Source: Thiohalocapsa sp.
Lineage (GTDB): Bacteria; Pseudomonadota; Gammaproteobacteria; Chromatiales; Chromatiaceae
DNA: 13,105 nucleotides
Assembly: GCF_019695415.1 (NCBI RefSeq)
Contig: NZ_JAIFKJ010000531.1
Coordinates: forward strand, 1-13,105
Direction: 5' to 3'
In this document: positions 1 to 7,784 of the stretch, one piece after another
Layout: each line of letters starts with the position of its first letter
How positions within the stretch are numbered: position 1 is the stretch's first letter
The notes under the pieces: model-generated
What the model was told of the DNA's origin: nothing
The model's database searches: none
Seen by the model: only the letters and a program-made list of their open reading frames with translations
Translations under genes and position numbers: made by a program

Positions 1-3
1 TTT

Positions 4-17
4 CCGCAGCGCTGCGG
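4..17. other. 14-bp perfect palindrome upstream of parE
   Basis: CCGCAGCGCTGCGG reads identically on both strands and lies about 55 bp before the parE start. It could be an operator for parE, a stem left over from the 3' end of an upstream gene, or chance in GC-rich DNA. No T-run follows, so it is not a convincing intrinsic terminator. No role can be assigned from this sequence. Confidence 0.3.
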
Positions 18-70
18 CAGCAGCCGATGCACACAGGAACGGCGCATGCCCTAGGAGTATCGCTACGCCG

Positions 71-1957
71 ATGAAAGGCACCTACGACGCCTCTGCCATC
101 GAGGTCCTGAGCGGCCTCGACCCGGTGCGCAAGCGCCCGGGGATGTACACCGACACCACCCGCCCGAACCACCTGGCCCAGGAGGTCATCGACAACAGCG
201 TGGACGAAGCCCTCGCCGGACACGCCACCCGTATTGACGTCACGCTGCATGCCGATGGCTCCTGCGAGTTCGCCTACGACGGCCGCGGCATGCCCTGGGA
301 CATCCACCCGGAGCAGGGTCTGCCCGGCGTCGAGGTGATCCTCACCAAACTGCACGCGGGCGGCAAGTTCAGCGCCGGCAGCTATCGCTTCTCCGGCGGC
401 CTCCATGGCGTCGGCGTGTCCGTGGTCAATGCGCTGTCCAAGCACCTGGAGGTCTGGATCAAGCGCGGCGGCCGGGAATACAACATGGCGTTCGCCAATG
501 GCGAGAAGCGCTCGGAGCTGGAGGAGTGGGGCTCGGGGGGTCCGGGCACCACCGTGCCCGGTTTGCACTTCTGGCCGGACCCCAACCTCGTCAGCGGCCC
601 CCAGTTCGCCGTCCGGCAACTGACCCGTCTGCTGCGGGCCAAGGCCGTCCTCGGCCCCGGGCTCGAGGTGCGCTTTCGCGACGAGGCGAGCGGCGAGGAG
701 CAGACCTGGTGCTACCAGGACGGTCTCAAGGACTACCTGCAGCAGGCCCTCGCCGATCTGCCCACGGTGCCGTCACCGCCCTTCGTCGGCAGCATGGAGT
801 CGGAGAACGAGGCCGCCGCCTGGGCCGTCACCTGGCTGCCGGAAGACGGCGACCCGGTCAGCGAGAGCTATGTGAACCTGATTCCGACGGTGCAGGGCGG
901 CACCCATGTCAACGGGCTGCGTACCGGGCTCACGGAGGCGGTGCGGGAGTTCTGCGAGTTCCGCAACCTGTTGCCCCGCGGCGTCAAGCTGGCGCCGGAG
1001 GACGTTTGGGCACGGGCGAGCTGGATCCTGTCGGTCAAGCTCATTGAGCCGCAGTTCTCCGGTCAGACCAAGGAGCGGCTGTCGTCGCGGGAGTGCGCGG
1101 CCTTCGTCTCGGGCGTCGTCAAGGACGCCTTCAGCCTGTGGCTCAACGAGCATGTGGCAGACGCCGAGCGCATCGCGGAGCTCGCCATCGCCGGCGCCCA
1201 GGCGAGGCTGCGCGCCGGGCGCAAGGTGACGCGCAAGAAGGTCACGCAAGGTCCGGCGTTGCCCGGCAAGCTCGCCGACTGCACCAGCACGGACCCGGAG
1301 CGCAGCGAGCTGTTCCTGGTGGAGGGCGACTCCGCCGGCGGCTCCGCCAAGCAGGCCCGCGACCGTGAGTTCCAGGCCATCATGCCGCTGCGGGGAAAGA
1401 TTCTGAATACCTGGGAGGTGGACCCGGCGGAGGTGCTGGGGTCCCAGGAGGTGCATGACATCGCCGTGGCCATCGGGGTGGACCCTGGCTCGGACGACCT
1501 GAGTCGGCTGCGCTTCGGCAAGGTCTGCATTTTGGCGGATGCGGACTCCGACGGCGCGCACATCGCGACGCTGCTCTGCGCGCTCTTCTATCGGCACTTC
1601 CCGCGGCTGGTCGCGGAGGGGCATGTTTACGTTGCCATGCCGCCGCTCTACCGCATCGACGTCGGCAAGCAGGTCTTTTATGCCCTGGATGACGCGGAGC
1701 GTCAGGGCGTGCTGGACCGCATCGCCGCCGAGAAGCTCAAGGGTAAAGTGACGGTGCAGCGCTTCAAGGGCCTGGGCGAGATGAACCCGTCCCAACTGCG
1801 CGAGACCACCATCCACCCGGACACCCGCCGGCTGGTGCAATTGACGGTTGAACCCGGCGACGAGAGCGGCACCTTGATGGACATGCTGCTGGCGAAGAAA
1901 CGTGCTGCGGATCGGCGGGCCTGGCTGCAGGCAAAGGGCGATTTGGCAGAGGTTTGA
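71..1957 (+). CDS. parE: DNA topoisomerase IV subunit B (ParE)
   Basis: ATPase subunit of the type IIA topoisomerase that, with ParC, decatenates daughter chromosomes and relaxes supercoils in the cytoplasm. The 628-residue length matches gammaproteobacterial ParE (about 630). The GHKL ATP site is visible: EVIDNSVDEA at 38-47 (catalytic Glu38, Mg-binding Asn42), DGRGMP at 70-75, GGLHGVGVSVVN at 109-120, and the QTK-loop lysine at 332-334. The TOPRIM domain has EGDSAGGSA at 418-426 and the metal-binding DADSDG at 490-495, followed by QRFKGLGEMNP at 563-573. The size excludes GyrB, which has an extra insertion of roughly 170 residues in gammaproteobacteria, and the MYTDTTRPNHL signature at 25-35 is ParE-like. 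ATG71 is the only in-frame start before the conserved N-terminus. The nearest purine-rich ribosome site, AGGAG at 53-57, is 13 nt away, longer than usual. parC is not in the window. Confidence 0.97.
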   Translation: MKGTYDASAIEVLSGLDPVRKRPGMYTDTTRPNHLAQEVIDNSVDEALAGHATRIDVTLHADGSCEFAYDGRGMPWDIHPEQGLPGVEVILTKLHAGGKFSAGSYRFSGGLHGVGVSVVNALSKHLEVWIKRGGREYNMAFANGEKRSELEEWGSGGPGTTVPGLHFWPDPNLVSGPQFAVRQLTRLLRAKAVLGPGLEVRFRDEASGEEQTWCYQDGLKDYLQQALADLPTVPSPPFVGSMESENEAAAWAVTWLPEDGDPVSESYVNLIPTVQGGTHVNGLRTGLTEAVREFCEFRNLLPRGVKLAPEDVWARASWILSVKLIEPQFSGQTKERLSSRECAAFVSGVVKDAFSLWLNEHVADAERIAELAIAGAQARLRAGRKVTRKKVTQGPALPGKLADCTSTDPERSELFLVEGDSAGGSAKQARDREFQAIMPLRGKILNTWEVDPAEVLGSQEVHDIAVAIGVDPGSDDLSRLRFGKVCILADADSDGAHIATLLCALFYRHFPRLVAEGHVYVAMPPLYRIDVGKQVFYALDDAERQGVLDRIAAEKLKGKVTVQRFKGLGEMNPSQLRETTIHPDTRRLVQLTVEPGDESGTLMDMLLAKKRAADRRAWLQAKGDLAEV

Positions 1958-2156
1958 TGATGGGTACGGAGTCCGGCGTAAGCGTGACGTTACGGCCCGG
2001 CCGAGCGCCACCCCACGGCTCTCCTGCGGCGCAGGCAGGCCGCCGATACCAGTAAAGCCTGTGATCAACGCTCAGACACGCCCCGTACTCCGTACTCCGT
2101 ACTGTCGACATCCTCGTCGCCAGCCTCAAGCCACCACCCAGATTTAAGGTAGCACC
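1958..2156. repeat. parE-FIST spacer with CCGTACT triplicate and inverted repeat
   Basis: Three perfect back-to-back copies of CCGTACT occupy 2083-2103. The reverse complement of this motif appears just after the parE stop: GTACGGAGTCCGG at 1964-1976 matches the inverse of 2083-2095 at 12 of 13 positions, so the spacer is bounded by an inverted repeat with a loop of about 105 bp. Inside are two GC dyads, CGGCCCGGCCG at 1993-2003 and CCTGC-ggc-GCAGG at 2023-2035. Neither has a T-tract. The whole looks like a small intergenic repeat element or a degraded insertion. I see no open reading frame with gene-like content and no clear promoter here. Confidence 0.5.
2146..2149 (+). promoter_or_regulatory. 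Ribosome binding site of the FIST gene
   Basis: AAGG lies 7 nt before the ATG at 2157, a normal Shine-Dalgarno spacing. It supports that ATG as the start. Confidence 0.55.
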
Positions 2157-3287
2157 ATGACCTCTTTCCCCTACGCTCACGCTGCTGCGGACGATTGGCG
2201 CGACGCCTTGTCGCACGTGGTGGACGGCTTCGGCCCCCTGCCGAGCCCGCGCCCCGGCATGGACCGGCTCGGCTTCCTCTATGTCACCGACGCCGTGAAT
2301 CCGTATCTGGACGAGGTCGTGGCGATGCTCAGCGATGCCACTGCGGTGGACCACTGGGTGGGCGCCACGGGCATCGGCATCTGCGCTACTGGTGTCGAGT
2401 ACTACGAGCGGCCGGCGATCGCGGCCATGGTGGCAGAGTTTCCAGCGGACGCGTTTCGGGTCTTTCCCGCCGTCACCGAGGATCTGTCCGCCTACGATGC
2501 CATGCAGCAGCGCTGGCTGGGCAACGCCGAGCCGTTTCTCGGCCTGGTGCATGGCGATCCGTCCAACCCCGCCACCGAAGAGCTTATCGCGCAGCTCGCC
2601 GCCCGCACTGCCACGGGCTTCCTGGTGGGTGGGCTCGCCAGTGCCCGCGAGGAGGCAAGGCTGATCGCAGACGGCGTCACGCAAGGCGGCCTGGCCGGCG
2701 TGATGTTTACCGAGGCGGTAGGCGTGCAGACCAACCTGAGCCAGGGCTGCTCGCCCATCGGCCCGCATCGGACCATCACCGAATGTCGACGGAACGTCCT
2801 GGTGACGCTCGACAACCGTCCCGCGCTCGAGGTCTTCAAGGACGATATCGGACCGGAGTTGTCCCAGGACATCGCACGACTCGGCGGGACGATTTTTGCC
2901 GGGCTGCCCATCCCCGGGTCGGATACGGCCGATTATCTGGTGCGCAACCTCATCGGCGTGGACACCACGCAGAAATTGCTCGCCATCGGTGATCTGGTGG
3001 AGCAGGGCAGGGAGGTCATGTTCTGCCGCCGCGATGCCGACACCGCCCGTGAGGACCTTGCGCGCATGCTGGCGCACCTCAAGTCCCGCCTGGACGGCCC
3101 GCCCCGCGGCGGCGTCTATGTCTCCTGCCTCGGCCGCGGCGCCAATCTGTTCGGGGACGACTCCGAAGAGCTGAAGCAGATCCGCGATCAGCTCGGCGAC
3201 TTCCCCCTCGTGGGCTTCTACGCCAACGGTGAGATCTCCCGTGACCGCCTCTACGGTTACACCGGCGTCCTGACGCTCTTTACCTGA
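2157..3287 (+). CDS. FIST-domain protein (FIST_N + FIST_C), putative small-ligand sensor
   Basis: A 376-residue stand-alone FIST protein. FIST domains were described as sensory modules, proposed from their genomic context to bind small ligands such as amino acids, and are often fused to signalling output domains. Here there is no fused kinase, cyclase, methyl-acceptor or DNA-binding segment. The FIST_N part covers roughly residues 30-200, with the glycine-rich stretch WVGATGIGICATG and later GFLVGGLAS. The FIST_C part covers roughly 225-370 and ends in the family hallmark GGVYVSCLGRG-NLFG from 318, then PLVGFYANGEI (to 360) and LYGYTGVLTLF. There is no signal peptide or membrane helix, so it is probably cytoplasmic. 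An AAGG ribosome site supports the start. It is 199 bp downstream of parE on the same strand, and its stop lies 10 bp from the stop of the convergent sbcC with no obvious terminator between. Family assignment is firm. Ligand and output are unknown. Confidence 0.85.
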   Translation: MTSFPYAHAAADDWRDALSHVVDGFGPLPSPRPGMDRLGFLYVTDAVNPYLDEVVAMLSDATAVDHWVGATGIGICATGVEYYERPAIAAMVAEFPADAFRVFPAVTEDLSAYDAMQQRWLGNAEPFLGLVHGDPSNPATEELIAQLAARTATGFLVGGLASAREEARLIADGVTQGGLAGVMFTEAVGVQTNLSQGCSPIGPHRTITECRRNVLVTLDNRPALEVFKDDIGPELSQDIARLGGTIFAGLPIPGSDTADYLVRNLIGVDTTQKLLAIGDLVEQGREVMFCRRDADTAREDLARMLAHLKSRLDGPPRGGVYVSCLGRGANLFGDDSEELKQIRDQLGDFPLVGFYANGEISRDRLYGYTGVLTLFT

Positions 3288-3297
3288 AGCAGCGCCC

Positions 3298-6200
3298 TCA
3301 TGGCAGCACAAACCCCGCCGTGCTGCCGCTGCGCCCGGCGGTGACCTCCAGGCGGACGTCGATGCGCTCTTTCAGCTCCGGAACATGTGAGATGACACCG
3401 ACGATGCGGCCGCCGCGCTGGAGGTCGATGAGCGTGTCGACGGCGAGCTCCAAGGCCTCGGGGTCGAGGCTGCCGAAGCCCTCGTCGATGAAAATGGCGT
3501 CCAGCCGCACACCGCCGGCGTAGGCCTGCACGGTCTCGGCGAGCCCGAGTGCCAGGCTCAGTGCCGCCTGGAAGCCCTCGCCGCCTGAGAGGGTGGAGAC
3601 GGGGCGGGTCAGGCCGGTGTAGCCGTCCTCTACGATGAGGTCGAGGCCGCCGAGGCTGCGGCGGTCGCCGGCCTCGGTGCTGCGAAGGAGCCGATAGCGA
3701 CCTCGGCTCATGGCGAGGAACCGCTCGCTGGCCGCTCGCAGCACGTCGTCCAGCAGGGCGCCGAGAACGAAGCGCTGGAAGGACAGGCGGTGCGGGTTGT
3801 CGCTGTTGGCGACGTCGGCGATTCGCCCGGCGACGGCGTAGCGGCCTTCATTGTCGTCGAGCGCCTTGGCCACCTCGGTGAGCTGGCCGGCCAGCCCGGT
3901 CAAGCGCTGGCATTCGGCGGCCGAGCTGCTCCGGGTGGTTTCGGCCTGCTCGCGGGCGGCGGTGGCCTGCTCGGCGGCGCGGGTGAGTGCGGTCAGGTCC
4001 GGTGCGGTGAGTCCTTGGGCTGCGGCCTCGGCGTTGGCCAGCGTGGTTCGGGCAGCCGCCACCGCATCTTGGTGGGCGCTGATGTGCTGCGCGAGCGCCG
4101 CCTGCTCGGTCTGATCGCGGCGGGCGTCGGCGAAGTCGGCGTCGCAGACGAAGCCGGCGTCGGTGCGGCGCTGCTGCCATGTGGCTTCTGTGGTGGCGAG
4201 TCGCGTCTCGGCATCGGCGAGCTCCTGCGCAAGGGTCTGCTGGCGGGTCTCGGCCGCGGCCTGGGCCTGCGTCGTGCGCTGGGCGGTGGCGCGGGCGTCG
4301 GTGAGGGCCTGCTCGGCCTGCGTGAGCTGCCGGCGGCGGTCCGCGAGGGCCTCGCGCAGGGCCTCCGGGGCCCGCCATTGCTCCGGGATGCCGGCGCTGC
4401 GCTCGTGCAGGCTGCGCTCGGCGGCTGCCAAGGCCTCGCCGGCCTGCTGCTGTGCCCGGCGGGCGTGCTCCAGTGCCCGCTCGTCCTCGATGATGCGCTG
4501 CTCCAGCATCGCCCGCTCGGCGTCCAGGCGTTCGAGGGCTTCGGCCGCGTCCTGGGCCTGAGTCAGCTCGAGACGCAGGGCATCCAGGGCTTGGTCCAGG
4601 TCTGCACTGCCGTGCTTGGCCCAGTCCCCCAGGGCATCGGCCAGGCCGGTCGCCTCGGCGTCGGGCTGGGCAGTTTGCTGGCGCAGCTCCGCGAGCCGGC
4701 GGCGGGCGGCGTCCAGGGCCGACTCAGCCTGGGCTGTGCTGGACTTTGCGGCGTTCAGCGTCGGCTCGTCCGGGATCTCGGCGTCGCCGAGGGCGGGCGC
4801 CGGGTGGTCTGTGGCGCCGCAGACGGGGCAGGGGGCGCCCGGCTCCAGCGCTGCGGCCAGGTGCTGCGCCTGACCGTCGCGCCAGCGCCGCAACAGCAGC
4901 TCGTGTCGGTCCCGGGCGGCTTGGAGCGCTGCGGTAGCCTGGGCTTCCGATTCGGCTGCGGTGCCGAGCTGAGCCGCCAGTGTGGCGCGGTCTGCGTCCA
5001 CCTGCTCCAGGCGGCGACGCCGCTCGGTTTGCTGCCTCAGCTCCGCGAGCCGGCCCGTCAGCAGCTCGCGGCGGGAGGCGGGCTGCGCCAGCTGCTCCCG
5101 GCGGGTCTGGGCGTCCCGCAGGGCCTGTCGAGCGGCGTCGGTGGCGCGTTCCGCCTGTCGCAGCCGGACCGTGGCCTGCTCGGCGTCCCGGCGGCTGGAA
5201 GCGGCTGCCGTGCGCGCCTCGGCGAGGGCTGTGACCTGGGTCTGCATAGCGCTTAGCCGATGGATCTCGGCGCGCAGGGCATCTCGGGTCGGCTCCTTCT
5301 CGGCCTCCTGTTGCAGGGCCGCAGCTGCCTGCTCGGCCGCCGTGCGCGCCTGCTCGGCGTCGCCGGCGGCGGCTTGGCGTGCCTGTGCCAGCCGGCGCTG
5401 CTCGTCGCGGCGACCGGCGAGCTGGGTGTGCAGGTCGCGGAGTCCATCGGCGCGCTGGGCGGCGTCAAGCTCCGCCGCCTGGGCGTCGACGCGGGCCTGC
5501 TGGGCGAGCAGCTTATCCAATGCCGCACGGGCTTTCGCAACGGCCTCCAGGCGCTCAGCGGCGGTGCGCCCGGCGTCCAATGCGGCGCGTGCCTGCTGCT
5601 CCGCCGTCTTGCGGGTCTGCACGTCCGCGTCCAGGCGCGCCAGCTCGGCGCGGAGGGCGTCGATGCGTGCGTCAAGGTCCGGCTCCGTTTCACACTGGCT
5701 CTGGCCGAGCAGGATACCGCGACGGATACGCAGCTCGTCGGCGGCCTTGCGGATGCCCTCGGCATGGGCCTTCAGTGCCTGCTGGATGTCGGCGAAGCGC
5801 TCGGTGCGGAACAGTGTCTGGAGGATCTGCTCGCGCTCGCGGGCGCCGGCGGTGAGCAGCTCCCGAAAGCGGCCCTGCGGCAGCAGTACGACTTGGCGGA
5901 ACTCGTCACCGCGGAAGCCCACCAGGGTCTCCACCTGCTCGGTGACCTTGGACCAGCCGCTGGCCAGGACGCGGCCCTCGTCGTCTGGGCCGGTGGCGTC
6001 GGTGCGCTCCCAGAGCGTGGCGGCGGCCGGCTCGGTTGTGGTACCGCTGCCGCGCAGCTTGGCGCGCTCCTGCCGCGGCACCCGGTGGATGCGATAGCGC
6101 CGGGGGCCGATGGCAAACTCGAGCTCGACCTCGGTACGCTCACGGGGGTCCGCCTGCTGGCTGCGCAGCTGCTCAGCGCTGCGCTCTTCGCCAGATGAGG

Positions 6201-6363
6201 CACCGTAGAGGGCGAAGGCGATGGCGTCCAGCAGCGTGGTCTTACCGGCGCCGGTGGGGCCGGAGATCAGGAACAATCGCTGCTCGCCGAGCTGTCCGAA
6301 GTCGAGCGATTGTCGGGCGACAAAGGGGCCGAAGGCCTGCACCTGGAGCTTGAGCGGGCGCAT
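3298..6363 (-). CDS. sbcC: Exonuclease SbcCD, ATPase subunit SbcC (Rad50-like)
   Basis: The 1021-residue SMC-type ATPase of the SbcCD nuclease, which opens DNA hairpins and trims blocked or protein-bound ends (close in length to the E. coli protein, about 1048). The N-terminal lobe has Walker A GPTGAGKTT at 35-43 and a Q-loop at VVLLPQGRF (Gln163). Two long Ala/Arg/Gln/Glu-rich coiled-coil arms run from about 190 to 880. The zinc hook CPVCG at 512-516 sits at their midpoint. The C-terminal lobe has the ABC signature LSGGEG at 925-930, Walker B LDAIFIDEGF at 954-963, the D-loop SLD at 965-967 and the switch His993. All catalytic elements are intact. The ATG at 6363 fits the conserved MRPLKLQVQAFGPF start, though no good Shine-Dalgarno precedes it. 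It begins 20 bp after the sbcD stop, so the two are surely co-transcribed. The repetitive coiled-coil coding sequence produces long spurious frames on the other strand. Confidence 0.96.
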   Translation of the reverse strand: MRPLKLQVQAFGPFVARQSLDFGQLGEQRLFLISGPTGAGKTTLLDAIAFALYGASSGEERSAEQLRSQQADPRERTEVELEFAIGPRRYRIHRVPRQERAKLRGSGTTTEPAAATLWERTDATGPDDEGRVLASGWSKVTEQVETLVGFRGDEFRQVVLLPQGRFRELLTAGAREREQILQTLFRTERFADIQQALKAHAEGIRKAADELRIRRGILLGQSQCETEPDLDARIDALRAELARLDADVQTRKTAEQQARAALDAGRTAAERLEAVAKARAALDKLLAQQARVDAQAAELDAAQRADGLRDLHTQLAGRRDEQRRLAQARQAAAGDAEQARTAAEQAAAALQQEAEKEPTRDALRAEIHRLSAMQTQVTALAEARTAAASSRRDAEQATVRLRQAERATDAARQALRDAQTRREQLAQPASRRELLTGRLAELRQQTERRRRLEQVDADRATLAAQLGTAAESEAQATAALQAARDRHELLLRRWRDGQAQHLAAALEPGAPCPVCGATDHPAPALGDAEIPDEPTLNAAKSSTAQAESALDAARRRLAELRQQTAQPDAEATGLADALGDWAKHGSADLDQALDALRLELTQAQDAAEALERLDAERAMLEQRIIEDERALEHARRAQQQAGEALAAAERSLHERSAGIPEQWRAPEALREALADRRRQLTQAEQALTDARATAQRTTQAQAAAETRQQTLAQELADAETRLATTEATWQQRRTDAGFVCDADFADARRDQTEQAALAQHISAHQDAVAAARTTLANAEAAAQGLTAPDLTALTRAAEQATAAREQAETTRSSSAAECQRLTGLAGQLTEVAKALDDNEGRYAVAGRIADVANSDNPHRLSFQRFVLGALLDDVLRAASERFLAMSRGRYRLLRSTEAGDRRSLGGLDLIVEDGYTGLTRPVSTLSGGEGFQAALSLALGLAETVQAYAGGVRLDAIFIDEGFGSLDPEALELAVDTLIDLQRGGRIVGVISHVPELKERIDVRLEVTAGRSGSTAGFVLP

Positions 6364-6383
6364 GGGCTAGGGCTGAGCGGCTT

Positions 6384-7574
6384 TCATGCGTCGGCGCCCG
6401 GCGCGCCGCTCCGGTCAGCCGGTGGCACAGCCGCCTCGCGCTCTTGCCGGCGCAGCCCCGCCAGCACCTCGTGCAGTACGGCCTGTTGCTCGGGTGTCAG
6501 GGCGTCGCCGGTGACCTCGCGAAAGAAGTCGGCGAACAGGTCCTCTTCACCGCGGGCGATCTGCTCGGGGCTCGGGCCGCGGCTGTCGCCGCCCGTCGTC
6601 AAGCTTGGGCGCTCCAGGTGCAGCGCGTTCGGGTAGACCTCCCGCAAACGGCCCATAGGGTCCAATAGGGCGCCGGTGTCGAGCAGGCGGAACAGCAGGT
6701 AGTCGTCGGCATGCTCGCCGGCTGCCGGGCCCCTGAGCAGGTCGCCCAGATGCCCCTCGACGATGCGCAGGTCCCGCCGGGGTGTGAGCGGGATGCGCTC
6801 GATCCGCGCACCGTCGTCGTCCAGCTCCACCAGGCTGACCGACTTGGTGTGTGTGGCCTCGGAGAAGCTGTACTTGAGCAGCGAGCCCGAGTAGTGCACC
6901 CGTTCCGCCACCGCCTGAGGCCGGTGCAGGTGCCCGAGCGCCGTGTAGTCGAAGGGCGCGAAATGCGCCGCGGTTACCTGCCCAGCACCGCCGACGCTCA
7001 AGGGTCGCTCGGAGTCGCTGACCGCGCCGCCGGTGACGAAGCAGTGGCCGACGGCAATGTTCGGCACGTCGTCGGGCAGTGTACCGAGCCGCCGCACCAA
7101 TGCACCCAGGGCGGCGTCGTGGCTGTGCAGGTCGGGCTCCCCCAGGTGCTCGCGCACCTCGGCCGGCTCGGCGTAGGGGAGTGGGTGGAAGCGGGCGCTG
7201 CCGGCGCGGCCTGCGATCTCGATGGGCCGGGTGTGAGCGCCGAGTGGCCCGCGCAGGAAGCAGCGCCGCTCCTCCATCAGTGCGGCACCGAAGCCAAGGC
7301 GCTCGGCGCTGTCGTGGTTGCCGGCGATCAGAACCACGGCGAGCTGCAGGTCCAGCGCGATGCGCTTCAGCGTCTCGTCCAGCAGCCGCACGGCATCCGC
7401 CGGCGGCACGGCCCGGTCGTAGACATCGCCTGCGATGATCAGGGCGTCGGCACGGGTGTCGCGGGCGATGTCGAGGAGCTGGTCCAGCGCGTGGGCCTGG
7501 TCCTCCAGCAGAGAGACGTTGAAGAAGATTCGGCCCAGGTGCCAGTCGGCGGTGTGCAGCAGGCGGAAGGGCAT
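6384..7574 (-). CDS. sbcD: Exonuclease SbcCD, nuclease subunit SbcD (Mre11-like)
   Basis: The 396-residue calcineurin-like Mn-dependent phosphoesterase that supplies the nuclease active site of SbcCD. The five phosphoesterase motifs are present: HTADWHLG at 7-14 (Asp10, His12), GDVYDR at 49-54 (Asp50), GNHDS at 85-89, GHCF at 176-179 (His177) and GHLH at 214-217 (His215, His217). The reading frame stays open 63 codons further upstream, but that part is low-complexity Arg/Pro/Ser/Ala sequence unlike SbcD. The ATG at 7574 puts the family's universal LLHTADWHLG at residue 5, so I start there, although the ribosome site is poor. The C-terminal capping region (about 280-375) ends in an acidic and Gln-rich stretch (EEDLFADFFREVTG...TPEQQAVLHEVL) that resembles known SbcD tails. 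It is first in the sbcDC operon and 210 bp downstream of sanA on the same strand. Confidence 0.96.
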   Translation of the reverse strand: MPFRLLHTADWHLGRIFFNVSLLEDQAHALDQLLDIARDTRADALIIAGDVYDRAVPPADAVRLLDETLKRIALDLQLAVVLIAGNHDSAERLGFGAALMEERRCFLRGPLGAHTRPIEIAGRAGSARFHPLPYAEPAEVREHLGEPDLHSHDAALGALVRRLGTLPDDVPNIAVGHCFVTGGAVSDSERPLSVGGAGQVTAAHFAPFDYTALGHLHRPQAVAERVHYSGSLLKYSFSEATHTKSVSLVELDDDGARIERIPLTPRRDLRIVEGHLGDLLRGPAAGEHADDYLLFRLLDTGALLDPMGRLREVYPNALHLERPSLTTGGDSRGPSPEQIARGEEDLFADFFREVTGDALTPEQQAVLHEVLAGLRRQEREAAVPPADRSGAPGADA

Positions 7575-7784
7575 GCCTCGGCAGGCTGGCTTGGCGGTGT
7601 GGGTGGCGTTGCAGCTCGGGTGCCGGCGTTCCGCTGATGATAGCGCGGCGAGCGGAATGGCGCAGGGGTTACGTGCACGTGCTGAGTGGCAGAGGCTTCC
7701 TCGCCGCGTGTGCCGGGTGGCGGTGGGGTTCGGGCGGGGGCGTGGTGGTGACGCTGCTTGCACGGACTGGGGTGGAAGTAGGGC
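7575..7784. promoter_or_regulatory. sanA-sbcD intergenic region with G-quadruplex-type motif
   Basis: A 210-bp gap that should hold the sbcDC promoter. On the + strand, 7715-7740 fits a canonical four-tract pattern (G3, 7-nt loop, G4, 3-nt loop, G3, 1-nt loop, G5). The G-rich strand is the template strand for sbcDC. A weak -10-like TATCAT on the minus strand (7637-7642) has no good -35 partner. No gene of its own is seen. The sbcD frame extends through part of it but lacks family similarity there. Confidence 0.35.

Noticed and set aside
3288..3297. Bidirectional terminator between the FIST gene and sbcC
   Set aside because: Only 10 bp separate the stops, and no hairpin with a T-run is visible there.
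773..3311. Long minus-strand open frames (431 and 515 codons) opposite parE and the FIST gene
   Set aside because: They lie opposite well-supported genes, have no family motifs, are Arg/Gly/Ala/His-rich and arise from the strong third-position GC bias.
3790..6198. Plus-strand open frames of 488, 371 and 312 codons opposite sbcC
   Set aside because: They are Gly/Leu/Val- or Ser/Arg/Ala-monotonous mirror images of the Ala/Gln/Arg coiled-coil codons, with no domain or ribosome site.
6711..7637. Plus-strand 308-codon frame opposite sbcD
   Set aside because: It is antisense to every catalytic motif of SbcD and has no recognisable protein features.
7575..7763. A 63-codon upstream extension of sbcD
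   Set aside because: The sequence is low-complexity, and known SbcD proteins begin a few residues before HTADWHLG, which fits the ATG at 7574.
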